Source: Methylovulum sp. (lineage in GTDB: Bacteria; Pseudomonadota; Gammaproteobacteria; Methylococcales; Methylomonadaceae). Taken from it: a stretch of 64,000 nucleotides of DNA. A program made the position numbers and the translations under genes. Position 1 is the stretch's first letter. Every line of letters starts with the position of its first letter. The stretch lies in NCBI GenBank assembly GCA_028712695.1, contig JAQTQZ010000001.1, positions 1 to 64,000 on the forward strand, in the 5' to 3' direction. The notes beneath the pieces were generated by a model. That model was given only the letters and a program-made list of their open reading frames with translations. It had not been told where the DNA came from and did not search any database. Positions 1-8,187 of this stretch are shown in pieces.

Positions 1-2
1 GG

Positions 3-140
3 GCTGTCGAACGGACTTTCGCCTGGCTCTACCGTTATCGCCGCCAGAGTAAGGATTACGAAGTCTGTGCTGACTCCAGCAAGGCTTTTGTCCACATCGC
101 GATGATTGACTTAATGCTAAACCGGCTAGCCTTGGCTTAA
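3..140 (+). pseudogene. IS5-family transposase, C-terminal end (cut by window edge)
   Basis: The first 138 bases read without a stop as 46 codons ending in TAA. They include the stretch [19 protein letters not shown], the pattern I associate with the C-terminal part of IS5-family DDE transposases (the conserved E followed by W, R and K residues). The rest lies outside the window, so it is unknown whether the full gene is intact. The bases after the stop (141 to about 170) probably hold the right terminal repeat, because an unrelated transposase remnant begins immediately after. Confidence 0.75.
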
Positions 141-170
141 TCTGAAAAACTTTTGAGACATGCACTAAGG

Positions 171-490
171 TGAGTTCGGTCACGGTTTGCGCCCAAGCGA
201 TGAAGCATCCGGCCAGTTTTCCGGGGTCGATCCGCGAAACTATCCACGCTATGCAGTCATGCCCACAGGGCACAAGTGCGGAGAGATTCCGTTCTCCAAC
301 GCCATCCATTGACGCAGCCTCCCGCTTTTCTTTGCCAAGCGCTTCTATGGTTTCCCAGTCTTTCACTCCGCAGATGACCGCGCAGACAGTCAATTATGAG
401 GATGTAGAGCAGTTGATGTAGCTTATGCTGCTTTATACGCGGGTTTTCCAATGATGAAAAGGCGTCCTCTGAACTTAAGGCCAACTGCAT
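171..490 (-). pseudogene. ISAs1-family transposase N-terminal remnant, frameshifted and truncated
   Basis: Read on the minus strand from 490, one frame gives FSSLENPRIKQHKLHQLLYIL. A second frame then gives CAVICGVKDWETIEALGKEK and, further on, IDPGKLAGCFIAWAQTVTEL. This order (a 'DPR...H.L..IL' start, 'AVICG..DWE.IE..G', then 'DP..L..CF..W') is the N-terminal associated domain of ISAs1-type transposases. At least one frameshift separates the pieces. The homology stops around 171, where the neighbouring IS5-type element ends, so that element appears to have inserted into or deleted this older one. No function is expected. Confidence 0.7.
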
Positions 491-786
491 ATTTCCGAAA
501 TGTGTAGTATCTCATTTTAGGCCAATTTATATGCGCTTGGCCTGGCGGATAGCTCTTTAAATCATTGAATGACTTGTGGTTCCTGTAAGGGTATATTCAT
601 TTTTCGATATATAACATTATGATTTTATATGCCATTTCTGATGTGAATTGTAATGTAGTACCATTTTAATGGTGATGGTGTAAATATTCGGCATTGACAG
701 CTGTCCCCTTTCTCCTTTACAGTTATGTTCGCAAAACAATTATGCAATCAATATAACAATTAATATAACCCTTCGGAGCACATATC
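491..786 (+). promoter_or_regulatory. Leader of the hps operon: sigma-70-like promoter, palindrome, RBS
   Basis: No gene is visible here. A TTGACA at 694-699 is followed after 18 bases by TACAGT (718-723), a plausible sigma-70 promoter. A perfect palindrome ACCATT-TT-AATGGT lies at 660-673, just upstream of the -35, where an activator could bind. The ribosome binding site GGAG (775-778) precedes the hps ATG. The region is AT-rich. The promoter call is pattern-based only; methanotroph RuMP genes are known to be strongly expressed, which fits a good -35 box. Confidence 0.5.
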
Positions 787-1434
787 ATGGCTAGACCATT
801 AATTCAGATGGCATTGGATTCATTAGATTTTGACGCAACAGTTGCACTTGCAGAACAAGTGGCGCCACATGTTGACATTTTTGAAATCGGAACCCCATGT
901 ATTAAACACAATGGCATCAATTTGCTTAAAACGCTAAGAGCGAAGTTTCCAGATAAATTGATTTTGGTTGACCTTAAAACAATGGATGCAGGCGAATACG
1001 AAGCAACACCTTTTTATGCGGCTGGTGCTGATATTTGTACTGTTTTGGGTGTGTCAGGCCTTGCAACTTGTATAGGTGTGATTAAGGCGGCAAATGCTTA
1101 TGGTGCAGAAGCTCAAATTGACCTGATTAATGTTGAAGATAAAATTGCTTGTGCGCGTGCCACAGCTGAAGCTGGTGCGCATATCATGGGTATTCATACA
1201 GGCCTTGATGCACAAGCAGCAGGGCATACGCCATTTTCTGACTTGAACGATATTGCTGGATTGGGGTTAAACGTCAGAATTTCTGTTGCTGGTGGTATTA
1301 AACCTGCAACTGTTCAAGACGTTGTTAAGTCTGGGGCAAATATTATCGTTGTTGGTGCAGCTATATATGGTGCGCCATCACCAGCTGATGCCGCTCGTGA
1401 AATTCGTGAATTGGTTGATGCTACTGAGGTTTAA
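787..1434 (+). CDS. hps: 3-hexulose-6-phosphate synthase
   Basis: Catalyses the aldol condensation of formaldehyde with D-ribulose 5-phosphate to give hexulose 6-phosphate, the fixation step of the RuMP cycle in the cytoplasm. The 215-residue product has the orotidine-phosphate-decarboxylase-type TIM barrel signature: the catalytic DLKTMDAGEYEA stretch (Asp62, Lys64, Asp67), the VAGGIKP phosphate loop near residue 168 and IIVVGAAIYGA near 187. The length is normal for a stand-alone HPS. The start is set by a GGAG ribosome site 8 bases upstream. It is followed after 3 bases by the isomerase gene, so the two are almost certainly cotranscribed. It is a diagnostic gene for RuMP methylotrophs. Confidence 0.96.
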   Translation: MARPLIQMALDSLDFDATVALAEQVAPHVDIFEIGTPCIKHNGINLLKTLRAKFPDKLILVDLKTMDAGEYEATPFYAAGADICTVLGVSGLATCIGVIKAANAYGAEAQIDLINVEDKIACARATAEAGAHIMGIHTGLDAQAAGHTPFSDLNDIAGLGLNVRISVAGGIKPATVQDVVKSGANIIVVGAAIYGAPSPADAAREIRELVDATEV

Positions 1435-1437
1435 TAA

Positions 1438-1971
1438 ATGCATCAGCAACTTGTTGTAGAAAAAATATCAAGCATCCTTGAAGCCACAGATAACACTTAT
1501 GATGTAAAGCTTACTCAAATGTTAGATAGTGCTAAACGCATATTTATAGCGGGAGCAGGTCGCTCAAAGCTTGTTGGTAATTTTTTTGCCATGAGGCTTG
1601 TTCATGGTGGGTATGATGTCAGTGTTGTTGGTGAAATTGTAACTCCAAGCATTAAGAGCGGTGACTTGCTAATTATTATCTCTGGATCTGGAGAGACTGA
1701 GCAGTTGGTGGCATTCACTAAAAGCGCTAAAAAAATAGGCGCTAATATCGTATTGATTTCTGCTAAATTTGAATCAACTATTGGCGATTTGGCCGATGCT
1801 GTGTTCCAAATTGGTCGTTCAGAGCAATATGGGAAAGTGCATGGCATGCCAATGGGTACAGTCTTTGAATTATCTACATTACTGTTTTTGGAAGCCACTA
1901 TTTCTCATATCATTCATGACAAAGGTATTGCTGAAGAGGTAATGAGAGAACGACACGCTAATTTAGAGTGA
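1438..1971 (+). CDS. phi: 6-phospho-3-hexuloisomerase
   Basis: Isomerises the HPS product to fructose 6-phosphate, the second RuMP step. The protein has 177 residues and a single SIS (sugar isomerase) domain: IFIAGAGRSKLVGNFFAMRL at about residues 35-54 and the sugar-binding loop ISGSGETEQ near residue 80, with a conserved HGMPMGTVFE region near 140. The size matches stand-alone PHI (also called HxlB) enzymes. It lies 3 bases after hps and ahead of a factor-independent terminator, so hps-phi probably form a two-gene transcript. Confidence 0.95.
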   Translation: MHQQLVVEKISSILEATDNTYDVKLTQMLDSAKRIFIAGAGRSKLVGNFFAMRLVHGGYDVSVVGEIVTPSIKSGDLLIIISGSGETEQLVAFTKSAKKIGANIVLISAKFESTIGDLADAVFQIGRSEQYGKVHGMPMGTVFELSTLLFLEATISHIIHDKGIAEEVMRERHANLE

Positions 1972-1982
1972 TGCTTAGCTTA

Positions 1983-2016
1983 AGGGGCGAGGGGTTAATC
2001 CACTCGTTCCTTTTTT
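1983..2016 (+). terminator. Intrinsic terminator after hps-phi
   Basis: A GC-rich inverted repeat (GGGGCGAGGGG, loop TTAAT, CCACTCGTTCC, with G-U pairs and one mismatch) is directly followed by a run of six T. It separates hps-phi from tkt. Confidence 0.7.
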
Positions 2017-2110
2017 GTTAAATCATAAAAAGAATATTTTGTGACAGAATCAATTAGATGATGAAAGTCACCACCCGTAATTTACCAAATACAGTATTAA
2101 GGAGAAGATT

Positions 2111-4105
2111 ATGACATCGCGCCGAGAATTAGCGAATGCCATACGCGCTTTGAGCATGGATGCCGTACAAAAAGCAAACTCTGGACATCCGGGCGCGCCT
2201 ATGGGTATGGCTGACATCGCCGAGGTTTTGTGGAACGATTTTATGTCTCACAATCCGACTAATCCAAAATGGTCGAATCGTGATCGTTTCGTTCTTTCTA
2301 ATGGGCATGGTTCAATGCTTATCTATTCGCTGTTACATTTAGCGGGATACGATCTGCCTATTGAAGAATTGAAAAGTTTTCGTCAATTGCATTCTAAAAC
2401 ACCCGGACACCCTGAGTATGGTTATGCGCCTGGTGTTGAAACAACAACTGGGCCTTTAGGCCAGGGTATCACTAATGCTGTTGGTATGGCAATTGCTGAA
2501 AAGGCATTAGCTGCTCAATTTAACAGAAATGGGCATAGCATTGTTGATCATAAAACTTATGTATTTATGGGTGATGGCTGCTTAATGGAAGGTATATCTC
2601 ATGAAGCTTGTTCATTAGCAGGAACACTCGGATTAGGTAATTTGATTGCGTTCTGGGATGACAATGGAATCTCAATTGATGGTCATGTAGACGGGTGGTT
2701 TACAGACAATACACCAATGCGTTTTGAGTCATATGGCTGGCATGTTCTTTCTGATGTTGATGGTCATGACCCTCATGCAATAGCTAAAGCAATTGAAATG
2801 GCTGTGGCTATGACTGATAAGCCAACGCTGATTTGCTGTAAAACTACAATAGGTTTTGGATCGCCAAATAAAGCAGGTTCTCATGCTTGCCATGGCGCTG
2901 CATTAGGTCAAGATGAAATCAATCTAACTAAAGCGGCGTTGGGGTGGGAGCATGATGCGTTTGTGATTCCAGCTGAAGTCTATTCTGGCTGGGACGCTAA
3001 AGCAAAAGGAGCTAAAGCTGAGGCTGAATGGAATGATAAGTTCGCCGCCTATAAAGCTGTATATCCTGAATTAGCGGCTGAATATGAACGCCGTATGATT
3101 GGTGATTTGCCTGTAAATTGGGCAGCAGACGCTGATGAATTTGTTAGTGCGGTAAATGCTGAAGCTAAAACAACTGCTACACGTCTTTCTTCATTGGCAT
3201 CTATTGATGGATTCGCAAAATTATTGCCAGAAATTTTTGGTGGTTCTGCTGATTTAGGTTGCTCAAACATGACTGAATGGTCAGGTTATAGGCCGATGCG
3301 TGCTAACAAACCAGATGCCAACTATATTAATTATGGTGTCCGTGAATTTGGTATGTCGGCGATTATGAATGGCCTTGCTTTGCATGGTGGAGTGATCCCA
3401 TTTGGTGCAACTTTCTTAATGTTCTCTGAATATGCACGTAACGCATTGCGAATGGCTTCTTTGATGAAGATTCGCTCAATATTTGTCTACACTCATGACT
3501 CTATAGGTCTAGGTGAGGATGGTCCTACGCATCAACCGATTGAACAAACTGCTACATTACGTTTAATTCCTGGTATGCAAGTTTGGCGTCCATGTGATGC
3601 TGTTGAAACAGCAGTGTGTTGGAAAGCGGCGATTGAGCGTAAAGATGGTCCATCTGTATTAGTATTCTCACGTCAAAATTTAACTCATATGCCTCGTACA
3701 CAAGAGCAGATTGGGGCTATTTCTCGTGGCGGCTATGTGTTAAAAGATACGGATGGTCAACCTGATGCGATTATTATTGCTACCGGTTCAGAAGTTGAGT
3801 TAGCAGTAAAAGCAGCAGAAGAGTTAGCCGGTAAGGGTAAAAAAATCCGCGTTGTTTCAATGCCATCAACTAATATTTTTGATGTGCAGGATACAGCTTA
3901 CCGCGAATCAGTGTTGCCGTCTTGTGTAACTAAGCGTGTAGCAGTTGAAGCTGGGGTAACTGATGGTTGGTGGAAGTATGTAGGAACGAATGGTCGGATT
4001 GTAGGGATTGACCGTTTTGGAGAATCGGCTCCTGCAGGCCAACTTTTTAAAGAGTTTGGTTTCACTGTTGAAAATGTAGTCAATAACGTAGAAGCAGTGC
4101 TTTAA
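2111..4105 (+). CDS. tkt: Transketolase
   Basis: Thiamine-diphosphate enzyme moving two-carbon ketol units in the regeneration arm of the RuMP and pentose phosphate cycles. The 664-residue product is full length. Visible family marks are the N-terminal HPGAPMGMA and NGHGSMLIY motifs, the ThDP/Mg motif [13 protein letters not shown] to WDDN at about residues 155-190, and the C-terminal [12 protein letters not shown] stretch near 470 that holds catalytic histidines. A strong AAGGAG ribosome site lies just before the ATG. Two unusual repeat proteins follow in the same direction before the next terminator, so the three genes may be one transcript. Confidence 0.96.
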   Translation: MTSRRELANAIRALSMDAVQKANSGHPGAPMGMADIAEVLWNDFMSHNPTNPKWSNRDRFVLSNGHGSMLIYSLLHLAGYDLPIEELKSFRQLHSKTPGHPEYGYAPGVETTTGPLGQGITNAVGMAIAEKALAAQFNRNGHSIVDHKTYVFMGDGCLMEGISHEACSLAGTLGLGNLIAFWDDNGISIDGHVDGWFTDNTPMRFESYGWHVLSDVDGHDPHAIAKAIEMAVAMTDKPTLICCKTTIGFGSPNKAGSHACHGAALGQDEINLTKAALGWEHDAFVIPAEVYSGWDAKAKGAKAEAEWNDKFAAYKAVYPELAAEYERRMIGDLPVNWAADADEFVSAVNAEAKTTATRLSSLASIDGFAKLLPEIFGGSADLGCSNMTEWSGYRPMRANKPDANYINYGVREFGMSAIMNGLALHGGVIPFGATFLMFSEYARNALRMASLMKIRSIFVYTHDSIGLGEDGPTHQPIEQTATLRLIPGMQVWRPCDAVETAVCWKAAIERKDGPSVLVFSRQNLTHMPRTQEQIGAISRGGYVLKDTDGQPDAIIIATGSEVELAVKAAEELAGKGKKIRVVSMPSTNIFDVQDTAYRESVLPSCVTKRVAVEAGVTDGWWKYVGTNGRIVGIDRFGESAPAGQLFKEFGFTVENVVNNVEAVL

Positions 4106-4124
4106 TTCTAAAACAACATTTGGA

Positions 4125-4170
4125 AGAGGCAAACAATATAACTCATCTGGTTAAATATATTAATGCCTCT
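4125..4170 (+). repeat. Inverted repeat between tkt and the first repeat protein
   Basis: AGAGGCA at 4125-4131 is exactly complementary to TGCCTCT at 4164-4170, with a 32-base AT-rich loop. There is no T-run afterwards, so it is not a clear terminator. It could lower read-through or stabilise the tkt message; this is inference. Confidence 0.35.
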
Positions 4171-4201
4171 ATCCATTTGTATAGGCTTATAGGAGAACAA
4201 C

Positions 4202-4882
4202 GTGAAAAAGAATAATTTAACAAATAGTTTGTTTGCTGTTTTGTTTCTGGCTAGTCCTTTAGTTAGTGCAGATGCGAAGTATCCCGCAGCAGATTTTCGG
4301 CCTGAAGTTGTTTATCAGGATGCTGATTATATTTCAAAAAACAGCCAGTTAAGTGAAAAAAACCTAGCTTCAGAAGTTTCGGCAGCTGATTCGAAGTATC
4401 CAGCCGCAAATTTTGAACCGCAAGTTATTTATGCTGATCCTGATTATAAGCACAGTAGCTCAACTGTTGTAGCTACAAAGTCAGTGGAAAATGAAACGAG
4501 TGTTAGTGTTAATGAAAACAATGTGCAAGCGAGTGAGACAAATAAAAAAGATAAATCATCTCCAAATTATTTAATTGGTATTTTGGGTCTTGCCGCAATT
4601 GGTGTTTTTTTGTTCAGAAAACAATTTCAATCTGGTTCTAAAGGAAGTGAGAAGAATGAATCTGTATTGAACAAAGGTGTTCAGAAACTGACAGGTGTCT
4701 CAAGGTATCTGAATAAAGTTTCTGGCACTGGCGTTTCCCGTTATTTAGACAAGCAAGTTAAGCCAGCGGTAGCTGTAACTGGTGTGGCTAAGTATGTGGC
4801 TAAGCAGGTTACAGCGACAAAAACCTCGGTAGAACAAGCAGCGGCAACTGGAGTTGAAAAATACATGCGTAACCGGGGGTAG
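4202..4882 (+). CDS. Membrane protein with signal peptide, two YPAA repeats outside and four TGVxRYL motifs inside
   Basis: Not a family I recognise. The GTG start is supported by an AGGAG site 6 bases upstream. The 226 residues show a signal peptide (cut likely after Ala23) and two copies of a 19-residue segment beginning AKYPAADF (25-43) and SKYPAANF (64-82), each ending in (V/I)Y-x-D-x-D-Y. A Ser/Asn/Glu-rich linker follows, then one membrane segment (about 122-138) closed by RKQ, then a basic tail with four motifs: TGVSRYL at 164 and 176, TGVAKYV at 193, TGVEKYM at 216. If the signal peptide is cut, the YPAA repeats are periplasmic and the motif tail is cytoplasmic. The next gene carries the same motif 11 times. 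No enzyme domain is visible; a scaffold or anchoring role is a guess. Confidence 0.8.
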   Translation: MKKNNLTNSLFAVLFLASPLVSADAKYPAADFRPEVVYQDADYISKNSQLSEKNLASEVSAADSKYPAANFEPQVIYADPDYKHSSSTVVATKSVENETSVSVNENNVQASETNKKDKSSPNYLIGILGLAAIGVFLFRKQFQSGSKGSEKNESVLNKGVQKLTGVSRYLNKVSGTGVSRYLDKQVKPAVAVTGVAKYVAKQVTATKTSVEQAAATGVEKYMRNRG

Positions 4883-4885
4883 TCG

Positions 4886-5701
4886 ATGAATGAAAAACGC
4901 TTGGGCGGATTTTTTTTTCCTGCTGTTGCAGGTCTGTTTTTTTTCTTGAATAAACCTAAAGTTGAGGAGGCCGAATTGGTTGAATATAAGGTCTATTCAA
5001 AAGATGCTAGTGGGCTTACTGGTGTTGAGAGATACTTGGAAAATCAACAGAATAATTTAAAAGAATCTGACTTTACTTGTTCGTCTGATGAAAACATAAG
5101 TAAATCTGTAGTAAGTGGGGTGGCTAAGTATCTTAGCAATCGTGATCAGTTTCCAATTACAGGCGTGACTAAATATACCATTAGGTTGGCTATAGCACAA
5201 AAACAAGAAAAACAAAAAGCCACTCAGGGTAATGAAACGGGCGTTGCCAAGTATTTAAAAAATAAAAAAAGTCCGCCTACGGTCAGCAGTGTGGCAAGGT
5301 ATTTAAAGCATCAAGAAAGCTTGCCTAAGATAAGTAAGGTTGCAAGATATATGGTAAAGAAAGCCTTGGCTGAAAAGTTAGAAGCCCGTGCAATAACTAA
5401 TACTGAGGAAACAGGTGTTGCTAAGTATTTAAAATATCAAGAAAGTTTGCCTCAGCCAAGTAAGGTCGAAAAATATATGGCTAAACAAGCTTTATTAGTT
5501 AAGTTTAAAAAAGAACAACAAATAGTTGTAAAATTTGAATCTACAGGCGTTGCTAGATATCTTAAGTACAAGGAAAGTTTGCCTCAGGCTAGTAAAGTAG
5601 CTAAATATATGGCAAGACAGGCGATTGAAGCAAAGCAAAATTTAGTCGTGCCGGTAATGATTGAGACAAGTGTTGATAGATATATGCGTACACAAAGATA
5701 A
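4886..5701 (+). CDS. Membrane-anchored protein with 11 TGVxKYL-type motifs
   Basis: Begins 3 bases after the previous gene and shares its motif, so the two act together by inference. The 271 residues have a short N-terminal hydrophobic anchor (about 7-21), then a soluble, Lys/Gln-rich region. The motif [ST]-[GSK]-V-x-[KR]-Y-[LMT] starts at residues 45, 77, 92, 118, 134, 150, 176, 192, 220, 236 and 261. Many copies come in pairs 16 residues apart, the second often SKVxKYM, giving modules of about 42-44 residues (for example 176-217 and 220-260). The spacers share YxESLPQ. No catalytic domain and no cysteine cluster are visible. The design of many short identical docking motifs on flexible, charged linkers recalls multivalent scaffold proteins; that is an analogy, not homology. 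Confidence 0.8.
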   Translation: MNEKRLGGFFFPAVAGLFFFLNKPKVEEAELVEYKVYSKDASGLTGVERYLENQQNNLKESDFTCSSDENISKSVVSGVAKYLSNRDQFPITGVTKYTIRLAIAQKQEKQKATQGNETGVAKYLKNKKSPPTVSSVARYLKHQESLPKISKVARYMVKKALAEKLEARAITNTEETGVAKYLKYQESLPQPSKVEKYMAKQALLVKFKKEQQIVVKFESTGVARYLKYKESLPQASKVAKYMARQAIEAKQNLVVPVMIETSVDRYMRTQR

Positions 5702-5747
5702 CTATATAGTTTAACTGATATAGCCTATAAAAGGCTTTTCTAATACG

Positions 5748-5783
5748 TCGAAATAAGCTAAGAGTTAGTTTATTTCGATTTTT
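5748..5783 (+). terminator. Intrinsic terminator after the repeat-protein genes
   Basis: TCGAAATAA and CTAA pair with TTAG and TTATTTCGA around a GAG loop (small bulges), followed by a T-run. A second, weaker hairpin AGCCT/AGGCT plus TTTT lies at 5722-5739. Together they close the tkt transcript before tal. Confidence 0.7.
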
Positions 5784-5884
5784 AGTTTTATATTTATCTA
5801 ATAAAATATTTACAAAGGACGCGGTTGGTAAGATCTTAAAAGCTTGCTTAATCAGATTTTTAAAATTAATTTAAGGTATTTGTT

Positions 5885-6871
5885 ATGGGAAAAGATTTAC
5901 TTGAACAACTGAAGGCCGTGACTGTTGTTGTTGCTGATACAGGCGATATTGAAGCGATTGAAAAATTCACACCGCGTGATGCAACTACTAATCCTTCATT
6001 AATTACCGCAGCTGCTCAAATGCCCCAGTATCAAGCAATTGTTGACGACACGTTAAAGACGGCAAGAGTTACTTTGGGTGTCGGTGCGTCAGCAGCTCAG
6101 GTTGTTTCGCTTGCTTTTGACCGGTTAGCAGTTTCTTTCGGATTAAAAATTCTGGAAATCATTCCAGGTCGTGTATCAACAGAAGTGGATGCCAGACTAT
6201 CATTCGATACTGATGCAACAATTGCTAAAGGTCGTGATTTAATTGCGCAATATGAGGCCGCTGGTGTTTCTCGAGATCGCGTATTAATCAAAATAGCAGC
6301 AACTTGGGAAGGTATTCAAGCCGCAGCGGTTTTGGAAAAAGAAGGAATTCACTGTAATCTGACATTATTGTTCGGCTTGCACCAAGCGGTCGCATGCGCT
6401 GAAAATGATATTACTTTAATTTCCCCCTTCGTAGGTCGTATTCTTGACTGGTACAAAAAAGATACTGGTCGTGATTCTTATGCCCCTGCTGAAGATCCTG
6501 GTGTGGTGTCGGTGACCGAGATCTATAATTACTACAAAAAGTTTGGTTATAAAACTGAAGTTATGGGTGCTAGCTTCCGCAATATCGGTGAAATTACCGA
6601 GTTAGCAGGTAGCGACTTATTAACTATAGCGCCTTCTTTATTGGCCGAATTGCAAGCTACAGAAGGTGAGTTGCAACGCAAATTAGACCCAGAAAATGCG
6701 ATAACTATGAATATTGAGAAATTATCGATAGATAAAGCAACGTTTGACAGTATGCATGCGGCAAACCGTATGGCGACTGATAAATTAGCTGAAGGTATTG
6801 AAGGTTTCGCTAAGGCATTAGAAGCACTGGAAAAATTGCTCGCTGATCGTTTAGCTAGCTTAGAAGCTTAA
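5885..6871 (+). CDS. tal: Transaldolase
   Basis: Transfers a dihydroxyacetone unit between sugar phosphates in the RuMP regeneration phase. The 328-residue product is of the classical TalA/TalB type: DATTNPSLI at 32-40, [18 protein letters not shown] at about 91-108, and [11 protein letters not shown] with the Schiff-base Lys136. It lies between a terminator upstream and fba downstream, so it probably has its own promoter in the 100-base AT-rich leader. The 93-base gap to fba has a small hairpin (ATAGCCT-CT-AGGCTAT, 6882-6897), not obviously a terminator. Length is slightly above the 317 residues of the E. coli enzyme because of a longer C-terminal helix region. Confidence 0.95.
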   Translation: MGKDLLEQLKAVTVVVADTGDIEAIEKFTPRDATTNPSLITAAAQMPQYQAIVDDTLKTARVTLGVGASAAQVVSLAFDRLAVSFGLKILEIIPGRVSTEVDARLSFDTDATIAKGRDLIAQYEAAGVSRDRVLIKIAATWEGIQAAAVLEKEGIHCNLTLLFGLHQAVACAENDITLISPFVGRILDWYKKDTGRDSYAPAEDPGVVSVTEIYNYYKKFGYKTEVMGASFRNIGEITELAGSDLLTIAPSLLAELQATEGELQRKLDPENAITMNIEKLSIDKATFDSMHAANRMATDKLAEGIEGFAKALEALEKLLADRLASLEA

Positions 6872-6964
6872 GTTATCATTGATAGCCTCTAGGCTATGGG
6901 TACTTCGGTATCGATGGTCTGGAGGCTTTCGCTTTTGTAATAGATAGAAACAGGATTATTCTCC

Positions 6965-8044
6965 ATGTCACAAAAAATTTCCGATGTCGTTAAAGCTGGT
7001 GTTGTTACTGGCGAAGACGTAAAAAAAGTCTTTGCTATTTGCAAAACAAATCACTTTGCCTTACCAGCTGTCAACGTCATTAACACAGACTCCATCAATG
7101 CCGTATTAGAAGCCGCAGCAAAAGTAAAATCCGCCGTGGTTATTCAATTTTCTAATGGTGGTGCAGCTTTTGTTGCAGGTAAGGGTTTAAAATTAGAGGG
7201 TCAACAAGCGGCTATTTTGGGCGCGATTTCTGGTGCGCAGCACGTTCATTTGATGGCAGAGCATTATGGTGTGCCCGTCATTTTACACACTGACCACGCG
7301 GCAAAAAAATTATTGCCTTGGATTGATGGTTTATTAGATGCTGGCGAAAAACATTTTGCGGCAACGGGCAAGCCTTTGTTTAGCTCACATATGTTGGATT
7401 TGTCAGAAGAAAGTCTGCAAGAAAATATCGAAATTTGTGCCGAATACTTAACACGCATGTCCAAAATGGGTATGACGTTGGAAATTGAATTAGGCTGCAC
7501 AGGTGGTGAAGAAGACGGTGTCGATAATAGCGGCATGGATCATTCGGCCTTATACACTCAGCCTGAAGACGTGGCTTATGCTTATGAAGTATTGAGCAAA
7601 ATTAGTGATCGTTTCACCATTGCGGCTTCTTTCGGTAACGTGCATGGTGTGTATTCACCTGGTAATGTCAAATTGACTCCAACCATTTTGGCGAATTCAC
7701 AAAAATTTGTTTCTGAAAAATTTGGTGTGCCACACAATACCTTAGATTTCGTGTTTCATGGCGGTTCAGGCTCGAGTGAAGCAGAAATTAAAGAATCCAT
7801 TAGTTATGGCGTAGTAAAAATGAATATAGATACTGATACCCAATGGGCAACGTGGGAAGGCATTATGAATTTTTACAAGAAAAATGAAGCCTATTTGCAA
7901 GGTCAAATTGGCAACCCGGAAGGTGATGATAAACCTAACAAAAAATATTATGATCCTCGTGTTTGGCAACGTGAGGGCGAAGTCGGTATGGTGAAGCGTT
8001 TAGAGCAAGCTTTTCAAGAATTGAATGCAGTCAATACATTGTAA
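6965..8044 (+). CDS. fba: Class II fructose-bisphosphate aldolase
   Basis: Zinc enzyme cleaving or forming fructose 1,6-bisphosphate, here most likely part of RuMP sugar rearrangement and the EMP route. The product is 359 residues, the length of the E. coli FbaA type. Visible marks are the metal-ligand stretch LHTDHAAKK near residue 108, ELGCTGGEEDG near 178, and FVFHGGSGSS near 265 with a phosphate-binding loop. Its last codon and stop (TTGTAATT) form one copy of the target duplication of a MITE that lies immediately downstream, but the reading frame is not altered. Confidence 0.96.
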   Translation: MSQKISDVVKAGVVTGEDVKKVFAICKTNHFALPAVNVINTDSINAVLEAAAKVKSAVVIQFSNGGAAFVAGKGLKLEGQQAAILGAISGAQHVHLMAEHYGVPVILHTDHAAKKLLPWIDGLLDAGEKHFAATGKPLFSSHMLDLSEESLQENIEICAEYLTRMSKMGMTLEIELGCTGGEEDGVDNSGMDHSALYTQPEDVAYAYEVLSKISDRFTIAASFGNVHGVYSPGNVKLTPTILANSQKFVSEKFGVPHNTLDFVFHGGSGSSEAEIKESISYGVVKMNIDTDTQWATWEGIMNFYKKNEAYLQGQIGNPEGDDKPNKKYYDPRVWQREGEVGMVKRLEQAFQELNAVNTL

Positions 8045-8046
8045 TT

Positions 8047-8170
8047 GGCTATATCACCGTTAATTGTGTAAGTTATAAATAAGGCAGATTTGAGCGAAAG
8101 TCACAATCCGCATTGAATAAGGCTTTTCGCCGAAAATAAAAAATTTTCAACAATTGACGGTGACATAGCC
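8047..8170. mobile_element. 124-bp MITE with 20-bp inverted ends and perfect 8-bp target duplication
   Basis: The ends GGCTATATCACCGTTAATTG (8047-8066) and CAATTGACGGTGACATAGCC (8151-8170) are inverted repeats matching at 18 of 20 positions. The element is flanked on both sides, with no gap, by TTGTAATT (8039-8046 and 8171-8178). It has no coding capacity. The exact duplication shows it arrived by transposition. An 8-bp duplication and a GGC start recall ISL3-like elements, but the parent family cannot be fixed here. The insertion sits on the stop codon of fba and may serve as its 3' hairpin. Confidence 0.85.
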
Positions 8171-8187
8171 TTGTAATTAGAAATGTT

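Noticed and set aside
170-421. An 83-codon plus-strand frame as a gene
   Set aside because: It lies antisense over the transposase remnant, has no ribosome site and no recognisable features.
257-490. A 77-codon minus-strand frame as a gene
   Set aside because: It crosses a frameshift in a dead ISAs1-type transposase; the correct homology continues in another frame.
4886-5701. CRISPR-like array
   Set aside because: The repeats are in a long open frame, repeat at the protein level with variable codons and irregular spacers, and no cas genes are near.
6882-6935. Terminator between tal and fba
   Set aside because: Small stems (ATAGCCT/AGGCTAT and AGCCTC/GAGGCT) exist but no T-run follows the stems, so termination is not supported.
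8171-8187. Target duplication for the IS1 element
   Set aside because: The bases before 8188 (AAATGTT) do not match those after 8955 (CGCGTCTT) or after 9100 (TATTTTTT).
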